Part shown: positions 52,101 through 62,501 of the stretch, in pieces
Numbering within the stretch: position 1 is the stretch's first letter
Layout: every line of letters starts with the position of its first letter
Assembly (NCBI GenBank): GCA_037349105.1
Contig: JAYJMM010000036.1
Location: 2,020,001 to 2,084,000, forward strand
Direction of reading: 5' to 3'
DNA from: Limnomonas spitsbergensis
Lineage: Eukaryota > Chlorophyta > Chlorophyceae > Chlamydomonadales
Length of the DNA: 64,000 nt
Notes under the pieces: model-generated
Told to the model about the DNA's origin: nothing
The model's input: the letters and a program-made list of their open reading frames with translations, nothing else
Database searches by the model: none
Program-made: the position numbers and the translations under genes

Positions 52101-55100
52101 CTCTGCCCTCTGCTTGCTGCATCCCTGCCCTCTGCCCTCTGCTTGCTGCATCTCTGCCCGCTGCCCTCTGCTTGCTGCATCCCTGCCCTCTGCCCTCTCC
52201 TTGCTACATCCCTGCCCTCTGCCCTCTGCTTGCTGCATCCCTGCCCTCTGCCCTCTGCTTGCTGCATCCCTGCCCTCTGCCCTCTGCTTGCTACATCTCT
52301 GCCCTCTGCCCTCTGCTTGCTGCATCCCTGCCCTCTGCCCTCTGCTTGCTACATCCCTGCCCTCTGCCCTCTGCTTGCTGCATCCCTGCCCTCTGCCCTC
52401 TGCTTGCTGCATCCCTGCCCTCTGCCCTCTGCTTGCTACATCCCTGCCCTCTGCCCTCTGCTTGCTGCATCCCTGCCCTCTGCCCTCTGCCCTCTGCTTG
52501 CTGCATCTCTGCCCTCTGCCCTCTGCTTGCTGCATCCCTGCCCTCTGCCCTCTGCTTGCTACATCCCTGCCCTCTGCCCTCTGCTTGCTACATCCCTGCC
52601 CTCTGCCCTCTGCTTGCTGCATCCCTGCCCTCTGCCCTCTGCTTGCTGCATCTCTGCCCTCTGCCCTCTGCTTGCTACATCCCTGCCCTCTGCCCTCTGC
52701 TTGCTGCATCCCTGCCATCTGCCCTCTGCTTGCTGCATCCCTGCCCACTTCCCTCTGCTTGCTGCATCCCTGCCCTCTGCCCTCTGCTTGCTACATCTCT
52801 GCCCTCTGCCGTCTGGTTGCTGCATTCCTGCCCTCTGCCCTCTGCTTGCTGCATCCCTGCCCTCTGCCCTCTGCTTGCTACATCCCTGCCCTCTGCCCTC
52901 TGGTTGCTGCATCCCTGCCCTCTGCCCTCTGCTTGCTACATCTCTGCCCTCTGCCGTCTGCTTGCTGCATCCCTGCACTCTGCCCTCTGCTTGCTGCATC
53001 TCTGCCCTCTGCCCTCTGGTTGCTGCATCCCTGCCCTCTGCCCTCTGCTTGCTGCATCCCTGCCCTCTGCCCTCTGCTTGTTGCATCCCTGCCCTCTGCC
53101 CTCTGCTTGCTGCATCTCTGCCCTCTGCCCTCTGCTTGTTGCATCCCTGCCCTCTGCCCTCTGCTTGCTGCATCCCTGCCCTCTGCCCTCTGCTTGCTGC
53201 ATCCCTGTCCTCTACCCTCTGCTTGCTGCATCTCTGCCCTCTGCCCTCTGCCCTCTGCATCTCTGCCCTCTGCCCTCTGCTTGCTACATCTCTGCCCTCT
53301 GCTTGCTGCATCCCTGCCCTCTGCCCTCTGCTTGCTACATCTCTGCCCTCTGCCCTCTGCTTGCTACATCTCTGCCCTCTGCCCTCTGCCCTCTGCTTGC
53401 TGCATCCCTGCCCTCTGCCCTCTGCTTGCTACATCCCTGCCCTCTGCCCTCTGGTTGCTGCATCCCTGCCCTCTGCCCTCTGCTTGCTACATCTCTGCCC
53501 TCTGCCGTCTGCTTGCTGCATCCCTGCCCTCTGCCCTCTGCTTGCTGCATCCCTGCCCTCTGCCCTCTGCTTGCTACATCTCTGCCCTCTGCCCTCTGCT
53601 TGCTGCATCCCTGCCCTCTGCCCTCTGCTTGCTGCATCTCTGCCCTCTGCCCTCTGCTTGCTGCATCCCTGCCCTCTGCCCTCTCCTTGCTACATCCCTG
53701 CCCTCTGCCCTCTGCTTGCTGCATCCCTGCCCTCTGCCATCTGCTTGCTGCATCTCTTCCCTCTGCCCTCTGCTTGCTGCATCCCTGCCCTCTGCCCTCT
53801 GGTTGCTGCATCCCTGCCCTCTGCCCTCTGTTTGCTGCATCCCTGCCCTCTGCCCTCTGCTTGCTGCATCCCTGCCCTTTGCCCTCTGCTTGCTGCATCC
53901 CTGCCCTCTGGTTGCTGCATCCCTGCCCTCTGCCCTCTGGTTGCTGCATCCCTGCCCTCTGCCCTCTGCTTGCTGCATCCCTGCCCTCTGCCCTCTGCTT
54001 GATGCATCCCTGCCCTCTGCTTGCTGCATCCCTGCCCTCTGCCCTCTGGTTGCTGCATCCCTGCCCTCTGCCCTCTGCTTGCTGCATCCCTGCCCTCTGC
54101 CCTCTGCTTGCTGCATCCCTGCCCTCTGCCCTCTGCTTGCTGCATCCCTGCCCTCTGCCCTCTGCTTGCTGCATCCCTGCCCTCTGCCCTCTGCTTGCTG
54201 CATCCCTGCCCTCTGCCCTCTGGTTGCTGCATCCATGCCCTCTGCCCTCTGCTTGCTACATCCCTGCCCTCTGCCCTCTGCTTGCTGCATCTCTGCCCTC
54301 TGCCCTCTGCTTGCTGCATCCCTGCCCTCTGCCCTCTGCTTGCTGCATCCCTGCCCTCTGCCCTCTGCTTGCTGCATCCCTGCCCTCTGCCCTCTGCTTG
54401 CTGCATCTCTGCCCTCTGCCCTCTGCTTGCTACATCCCTGCCATCTGCCCTCTGCTTGCTACATCCCTGCCCTCTGCCCTCTGCTTGCTACATCCCTGCC
54501 CTCTGCCCTCTGCTTGCTACATCTCTGCCCTCTGCCCTCTGCTTGCTGCATCCCTGCCCTCTGCCCTCTGCTTGCTGCATCCATGCCCTCTGCTTGCTGC
54601 ATCCCTCCCCTCTGCCCTCTGCTTGCTACATCCCTGCCCTCTGCCCTCTGCTTGCTGCATCTCTGCCCTCTGCCCTCTGCTTGCTGCATCCCTGCCCTCT
54701 GCCGTCTGTTTGCTACATCCCTGCCCTCTGCCGTCTGCTTGCTACATCCCTGCCCTCTGCCCTCTGCTTGCTGCATCTCTGCCCTCTGCCCTCTGGTTGC
54801 TGCATCCCTGCCCTCTGCCCTCTGCTTGCTGCATCTCTGCCCTCTGCCCTCTGCTTGCTGCATCCCTGCCCTCTGCCCCCTGCTTGCTACATCTCTGCCC
54901 TCTACTTGCTGCATCCCTGCCCTCTGCCCTCTGCTTGCTGCATCTCTGCCCTCTGCCCTCTGCTTGCTACATCTCTGCCCTCTGCCCTCTGCTTGCTGCA
55001 TCCCTGCCCTCTGCCCTCTGCTTGCTGCATCTCTGCCCTCTGCCCTCTGCTTGCTGCATCCCTGCCCTCTGCCCTCTGCTTGCTACATCTCTGCCCTCTG

Positions 55101-55843
55101 CCCTCTGCCCTCTGCTTGCTGCATCTCTGCCCTCTGCCCTCTGCTTGCTGCATCCCTGCCCTCTGCCCTCTGCTTGCTGCATCCCTGCCCTCTGCCCTCT
55201 GCTTGCTGCATCCCTGCCCTCTGCTCTCTGCTTGCTGCATCCCTGCCCTTTTCCCTCTGCTTGCTGCATCCCTGCCCTCTGGTTGCTGCATCCCTGCCCT
55301 CTGCCCTCTGCTTGCTGCATCCCTGCCCTCTGCCCTCTGCTTGCTGCATCCCTGCCCTCTGCTTGCTGCATCCCTGCCCTCTGCCCTCTGGTTGCTGCAT
55401 CCCTGCCCTCTGCCCTCTGCTTGCTGCATCCCTGCCCTCTGCCCTCTGCTTGCTGCATCCCTGCCCTCTGCCCTCTGCTTGCTGCATCCCTGCCCTCTGC
55501 TTGCTGCATCCCTGCCCTCTGCCCTCTGGTTGCTGCATCCCTGCCCTCTGCCCTCTGCTTGCTGCATCCCTGCCCTTTGCCCTCTGCTTGCTGCATCCCT
55601 GCCCTCTGGTTGCTGCATCCCTGCCCTCTGCCCTCTGGTTGCTGCATCCCTGCCCTCTGCCCTCTGCTTGCTGCATCCCTGCCCTCTGCCCTCTGCTTGC
55701 TGCATCCCTGCCCTCTGCTTGCTGCATCCCTGCCCTCTGCCCTCTGGTTGCTGCATCCCTGCCCTCTGCCCTCTGCTTGCTACATCCCTGCCCTCTGCCC
55801 TCTGCTTGCTACATCCCTGCCCTCTGCCGTCTGCTTGCTGCAT
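37153..55843. repeat. Multi-kb higher-order repeat blocks within the satellite
   Basis: A rare variant, GCCCACTTCCCTC, occurs at 38888, 42353, 45007, 48472 and 52743, giving spacings of 3465, 2654, 3465 and 4271 bp. Other variant strings keep the same offsets: the segment 37153-37905 recurs at 40618-41370 (+3465) and 46737-47489 (+9584). The blocks are therefore copies of one another, with internal deletions explaining the 2654-bp interval. Confidence 0.85.
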
Positions 55844-58800
55844 CTCTGCCCTCTGCCCTCTGCTTGCTGCATCCCTGCCCTCTGCCCTCTGCTTGCTGCA
55901 TCTCTGCCCTCTGCCCTCTGCTTGCTACATCTCTGCCCTCTGCCCTCTGGTTGCTACATCCCTGCCCTCTGCCCTCTGGTTGCTGCATCTCTGCCCTCTG
56001 CCCTCTGCTTGCTGCATCCCTGCCCTCTGCCGTCTGCTTGCTGCATCCCTGCCCTCTGCCCTCTGCTTGCTACATCTCTGCCCTCTGCCGTCTGGTTGCT
56101 GCATTCCTGCCCTCTGCCCTCTGCTTGCTGCATCCCTGCCCTCTGCCCTCTGCTTGCTACATCCCTGCCCTCTGCCCTCTGGTTGCTGCATCCCTGCCCT
56201 CTGCCCTCTGCTTGCTACATCTCTGCCCTCTGCCGTCTGCTTGCTGCATCCCTGCACTCTGCCCTCTGCTTGCTGCATCTCTGCCCTCTGCCCTCTGGTT
56301 GCTGCATCCCTGCCCTCTGCCCTCTGCTTGCTGCATCCCTGCCCTCTGCCCTCTGCTTGCTGCATCCCTGCCCTCTGCCCTCTGCTTGCTGCATCTCTGC
56401 CCTCTGCCCTCTGCTTGCTGCATCCCTGCCCTCTGCCCTCTGCTTGCTGCATCCCTGCCCTCTGCCCTCTGCTTGCTGCATCCCTGTCCTCTACCCTCTG
56501 CTTGCTGCATCTCTGCCCTCTGCCCTCTGCCCTCTGCATCTCTGCCCTCTGCCCTCTGCTTGCTACATCTCTGCCCTCTGCTTGCTGCATCCCTGCCCTC
56601 TGCCCTCTGCTTGCTACATCTCTGCCCTCTGCCCTCTGCTTGCTACATCTCTGCCCTCTGCCCTCTGCCCTCTGCTTGCTGCATCCCTGCCCTCTGCCCT
56701 CTGCTTGCTACATCCCTGCCCTCTGCCCTCTGGTTGCTGCATCCCTGCCCTCTGCCCTCTGCTTGCTACATCTCTGCCCTCTGCCGTCTGCTTGCTGCAT
56801 CCCTGCCCTCTGCCCTCTGCCCTCTGCTTGCTGCATCCCTGCCCTCTGCCCTCTGCCCTCTGCCCTCTGCTTGCTGCATCCCTGCCCTCTGCCCTCTGCT
56901 TGCTACATCTCTGCCCTCTGCCCTCTGCTTGCTGCATCCCTGCCCTCTGCCCTCTGCTTGCTGCATCTCTGCCCTCTGCCCTCTGCTTGCTGCATCCCTG
57001 CCCTCTGCCCTCTCCTTGCTACATCCCTGCCCTCTGCCCTCTGCTTGCTGCATCCCTGCCCTCTGCCATCTGCTTGCTGCATCTCTTCCCTCTGCCCTCT
57101 GCTTGCTGCATCCCTGCCCTCTGCCCTCTGCTTGCTGCATCCCTGCCCTCTGCCCTCTGTTTGCTGCATCCCTGCCCTCTGCCCTCTGATTGCTGCATCC
57201 CTGCCCTTTGCCCTCTGCTTGCTGCATCCCTGCCCTCTGGTTGCTGCATCCCTGCCCTCTGCCCTCTGGTTGCTGCATCCCTGCCCTCTGCCCTCTGCTT
57301 GCTGCATCTCTGCCCTCTGCCCTCTGCTTGCTGCATCCCTGCCCTCTGCTTGCTGCATCCCTGCCCTCTGCCCTCTGGTTGCTGCATCCCTGCCCTCTGC
57401 CCTCTGCTTGCTGCATCCCTGCCCTCTGCCCTCTGCTTGCTGCATCCCTGCCATCTGCCCTCTGCTTGCTGCATCCCTGCCCTCTGCCCTCTGCTTGCTG
57501 CATCCCTGCCCTCTGCCCTCTGCTTGCTGCATCCCTGCCCTCTGCCCTCTGGTTGCTGCATCCATGCCCTCTGCCCTCTGCTTGCTACATCCCTGCCCTC
57601 TGCCCTCTGCTTGCTGCATCTCTGCCCTCTGCCCTCTGCTTGCTGCATCCCTGCCCTCTGCCCTCTGCTTGCTGCATCCCTGCCCTCTGCCCTCTGCTTG
57701 CTGCATCCCTGCCCTCTGCCCTCTGCTTGCTGCATCTCTGCCCTCTGCCCTCTGCTTGCTACATCCCTGCCCTCTGCCCTCTGCTTGCTACATCCCTGCC
57801 CTCTGCCCTCTGCTTGCTACATCCCTGCCCTCTGCCCTCTGGTTGCTACATCTCTGCCCTCTGCCCTCTGCTTGCTGCATCCCTGCCCTCTGCCCTCTGC
57901 TTGCTGCATCCATGCCCTCTGCTTGCTGCATCCCTGCCCTCTGCCCTCTGCTTGCTACATCCCTGCCCTCTGCCCTCTGCTTGCTGCATCTCTGCCCTCT
58001 GCCCTCTGCTTGCTGCATCCCTGCCCTCTGCCGTCTGTTTGCTACATCCCTGCCCTCTGCCGTCTGCTTGCTACATCCCTGCCCTCTGCCCTCTGCTTGC
58101 TGCATCTCTGCCCTCTGCCCTCTGCTTGCTGCATCCCTGCCCTCTGCCCTCTGCTTGCTGCATCTCTACCCTCTGCCCTCTGCTTGCTGCATCCCTGCCC
58201 TCTGCCCCCTGCTTGCTACATCTCTGCCCTCTACTTGCTGCATCCCTGCCCTCTGCCCTCTGCTTGCTGCATCTCTGCCCTCTGCCCTCTGCTTGCTACA
58301 TCTCTGCCCTCTGCCCTCTGCTTGCTGCATCCCTGCCCTCTGCCCTCTGCTTGCTGCATCTCTGCCCTCTGCCCTCTGCTTGCTGCATCCCTGCCCTCTG
58401 CCCTCTGCTTGCTACATCTCTGCCCTCTGCCCTCTGCCCTCTGCTTGCTGCATCTCTGCCCTCTGCCCTCTGCTTGCTGCATCCCTGCCCTCTGCCCTCT
58501 GCTTGCTGCATCCCTGCCCTCTGCCCTCTGCTTGCTGCATCCCTGCCCTCTGCTCTCTGCTTGCTGCATCCCTGCCCTTTTCCCTCTGCTTGCTGCATCC
58601 CTGCCCTCTGGTTGCTGCATCCCTGCCCTCTGCCCTCTGCTTGCTGCATCCCTGCCCTCTGCCCTCTGCTTGCTGCATCCCTGCCCTCTGCTTGCTGCAT
58701 CCCTGCCCTCTGCCCTCTGGTTGCTGCATCCCTGCCCTCTGCCCTCTGCTTGCTGCATCCCTGCCCTCTGCCCTCTGCTTGCTGCATCCCTGCCCTCTGC

Positions 58801-61800
58801 CCTCTGCTTGCTGCATCCCTGCCCTCTGCTTGCTGCATCCCTGCCCTCTGCCCTCTGGTTGCTGCATCCCTGCCCTCTGCCCTCTGCTTGCTGCATCCCT
58901 GCCCTTTGCCCTCTGCTTGCTGCATCCCTGCCCTCTGGTTGCTGCATCCCTGCCCTCTGCCCTCTGGTTGCTGCATCCCTGCCCTCTGCCCTCTGCTTGC
59001 TGCATCCCTGCCCTCTGCCCTCTGCTTGCTGCATCCCTGCCCTCTGCTTGCTGCATCCCTGCCCTCTGCCCTCTGGTTGCTGCATCCCTGCCCTCTGCCC
59101 TCTGCTTGCTACATCCCTGCCCTCTGCCCTCTGCTTGCTACATCCCTGCCCTCTGCCGTCTGCTTGCTGCATCTCTGCCCTCTGCCCTCTGCTTGCTGCA
59201 TCCCTGCCCTCTGCCCTCTGCTTGCTGCATCTCTGCCCTCTGCCCTCTGCTTGCTACATCTCTGCCCTCTGCCCTCTGGTTGCTACATCCCTGCCCTCTG
59301 CCCTCTGGTTGCTGCATCTCTGCCCTCTGCCCTCTGCTTGCTGCATCCCTGCCCTCTGCCGTCTGCTTGCTGCATCCCTGCCCTCTGCCCTCTGCTTGCT
59401 ACATCTCTGCCCTCTGCCGTCTGGTTGCTGCATTCCTGCCCTCTGCCCTCTGCTTGCTGCATCCCTGCCCTCTGCCCTCTGCTTGCTACATCCCTGCCCT
59501 CTGCCCTCTGGTTGCTGCATCCCTGCCCTCTGCCCTCTGCTTGCTACATCTCTGCCCTCTGCCGTCTGCTTGCTGCATCCCTGCACTCTGCCCTCTGCTT
59601 GCTGCATCTCTGCCCTCTGCCCTCTGGTTGCTGCATCCCTGCCCTCTGCCCTCTGCTTGCTGCATCCCTGCCCTCTGCCCTCTGCTTGTTGCATCCCTGC
59701 CCTCTGCCCTCTGCTTGCTGCATCTCTGCCCTCTGCCCTCTGCTTGCTGCATCCCTGCCCTCTGCCCTCTGCTTGCTGCATCCCTGCCCTCTGCCCTCTG
59801 CTTGCTGCATCCCTGTCCTCTACCCTCTGCTTGCTGCATCTCTGCCCTCTGCCCTCTGCCCTCTGCATCTCTGCCCTCTGCCCTCTGCTTGCTACATCTC
59901 TGCCCTCTGCTTGCTGCATCCCTGCCCTCTGCCCTCTGCTTGCTACATCTCTGCCCTCTGCCCTCTGCTTGCTACATCTCTGCCCTCTGCCCTCTGCCCT
60001 CTGCTTGCTGCATCCCTGCCCTCTGCCCTCTGCTTGCTACATCCCTGCCCTCTGCCCTCTGGTTGCTGCATCCCTGCCCTCTGCCCTCTGCTTGCTACAT
60101 CTCTGCCCTCTGCCGTCTGCTTGCTGCATCCCTGCCCTCTGCCCTCTGCCCTCTGCTTGCTGCATCCCTGCCCTCTGCCCTCTGCCCTCTGCCCTCTGCT
60201 TGCTGCATCCCTGCCCTCTGCCCTCTGCTTGCTACATCTCTGCCCTCTGCCCTCTGCTTGCTGCATCCCTGCCCTCTGCCCTCTGCTTGCTGCATCTCTG
60301 CCCTCTGCCCTCTGCTTGCTGCATCCCTGCCCTCTGCCCTCTCCTTGCTACATCCCTGCCCTCTGCCCTCTGCTTGCTGCATCCCTGCCCTCTGCCATCT
60401 GCTTGCTGCATCTCTTCCCTCTGCCCTCTGCTTGCTGCATCCCTGCCCTCTGCCCTCTGGTTGCTGCATCCCTGCCCTCTGCCCTCTGTTTGCTGCATCC
60501 CTGCCCTCTGCCCTCTGATTGCTGCATCCCTGCCCTTTGCCCTCTGCTTGCTGCATCCCTGCCCTCTGGTTGCTGCATCCCTGCCCTCTGCCCTCTGCTT
60601 GCTGCATCCCTGCCCTCTGCCCTCTGCTTGCTGCATCCCTGCCCTCTGCCCTCTGCTTGCTGCATCCCTGCCCTCTGCTTGCTGCATCCCTGCCCTCTGC
60701 CCTCTGCTTGCTGCATCCCTGCCCTCTGCCCTCTGCTTGCTGCATCCCTGCCCTCTGCCCTCTGCTTGCTGCATCCCTGCCATCTGCCCTCTGCTTGCTG
60801 CATCCCTGCCCTCTGCCCTCTGCTTGCTGCATCCCTGCCCTCTGCCCTCTGCTTGCTGCATCCCTGCCCTCTGCCCTCTGGTTGCTGCATCCATGCCCTC
60901 TGCCCTCTGCTTGCTACATCCCTGCCCTCTGCCCTCTGCTTGCTGCATCTCTGCCCTCTGCCCTCTGCTTGCTGCATCCCTGCCCTCTGCCCTCTGCTTG
61001 CTGCATCCCTGCCCTCTGCCCTCTGCTTGCTGCATCCCTGCCCTCTGCCCTCTGCTTGCTGCATCTCTGCCCTCTGCCCTCTGCTTGCTACATCCCTGCC
61101 CTCTGCCCTCTGCTTGCTACATCCCTGCCCTCTGCCCTCTGCTTGCTACATCCCTGCCCTCTGCCCTCTGGTTGCTACATCTCTGCCCTCTGCCCTCTGC
61201 TTGCTGCATCCCTGCCCTCTGCCCTCTGCTTGCTGCATCCATGCCCTCTGCTTGCTGCATCCCTGCCCTCTGCCCTCTGCTTGCTACATCCCTGCCCTCT
61301 GCCCTCTGCTTGCTGCATCTCTGCCCTCTGCCCTCTGCTTGCTGCATCCCTGCCCTCTGCCGTCTGCTTGCTACATCCCTGCCCTCTGCCGTCTGCTTGC
61401 TACATCCCTGCCCTCTGCCCTCTGCTTGCTGCATCTCTGCCCTCTGCCCTCTGGTTGCTGCATCCCTGCCCTCTGCCCTCTGCTTGCTGCATCTCTGCCC
61501 TCTGCCCTCTGCTTGCTGCATCCCTGCCCTCTGCCCCCTGCTTGCTACATCTCTGCCCTCTACTTGCTGCATCCCTGCCCTCTGCCCTCTGCTTGCTGCA
61601 TCTCTGCCCTCTGCCCTCTGCTTGCTACATCTCTGCCCTCTGCCCTCTGCTTGCTGCATCCCTGCCCTCTGCCCTCTGCTTGCTGCATCTCTGCCCTCTG
61701 CCCTCTGCTTGCTGCATCCCTGCCCTCTGCCCTCTGCTTGCTACATCTCTGCCCTCTGCCCTCTGCCCTCTGCTTGCTGCATCTCTGCCCTCTGCCCTCT

Positions 61801-62501
61801 GCTTGCTGCATCCCTGCCCTCTGCCCTCTGCTTGCTGCATCCCTGCCCTCTGCCCTCTGCTTGCTGCATCCCTGCCCTCTGCTCTCTGCTTGCTGCATCC
61901 CTGCCCTTTTCCCTCTGCTTGCTGCATCCCTGCCCTCTGGTTGCTGCATCCCTGCCCTCTGCCCTCTGGTTGCTGCATCCCTGCCCTCTGCCCTCTGCTT
62001 GCTGCATCCCTGCCCTCTGCTTGCTGCATCCCTGCCCTCTGCCCTCTGGTTGCTGCATCCCTGCCCTCTGCCCTCTGCTTGCTGCATCCCTGCCCTCTGC
62101 CCTCTGCTTGCTGCATCCCTGCCCTCTGCCCTCTGCTTGCTGCATCCCTGCCCTCTGCTTGCTGCATCCCTGCCCTCTGCCCTCTGGTTGCTGCATCCCT
62201 GCCCTCTGCCCTCTGCTTGCTGCATCCCTGCCCTTTGCCCTCTGCTTGCTGCATCCCTGCCCTCTGGTTGCTGCATCCCTGCCCTCTGCCCTCTGGTTGC
62301 TGCATCCCTGCCCTCTGCCCTCTGCTTGCTGCATCCCTGCCCTCTGCCCTCTGCTTGCTGCATCCCTGCCCTCTGCTTGCTGCATCCCTGCCCTCTGCCC
62401 TCTGCTTGCTGCATCCCTGCCCTCTGCCCTCTGCTTGCTACATCCCTGCCCTCTGCCCTCTGCTTGCTACATCCCTGCCCTCTGCCGTCTGCTTGCTGCA
62501 T
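54902..62501. repeat. 3,329-bp higher-order repeat, at least three near-identical tandem copies
   Basis: Segments at 54902-55843, 58231-59172 and 61560-62501 have the same variant string and are exactly 3,329 bp apart; a related copy is at 50638-51579 (4,264 bp upstream). The rare variant GCCCTTTTCCCTC recurs in each. A further copy starts near 63525 after only ~1.3 kb, so the register breaks there. Confidence 0.85.

Noticed and set aside
25542..60518. Enormous plus-strand open frames (9,486, 6,986, 3,509 and 2,165 codons) rich in Leu, Cys, Pro, Ala and Ser
   Set aside because: They overlap in different frames and are all translations of the same 29-bp unit, which has no stop codon in any forward frame. 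Because 29 is not a multiple of three, the frames read one unit three ways. There are no domains, and the frames persist simply because the unit has one A.
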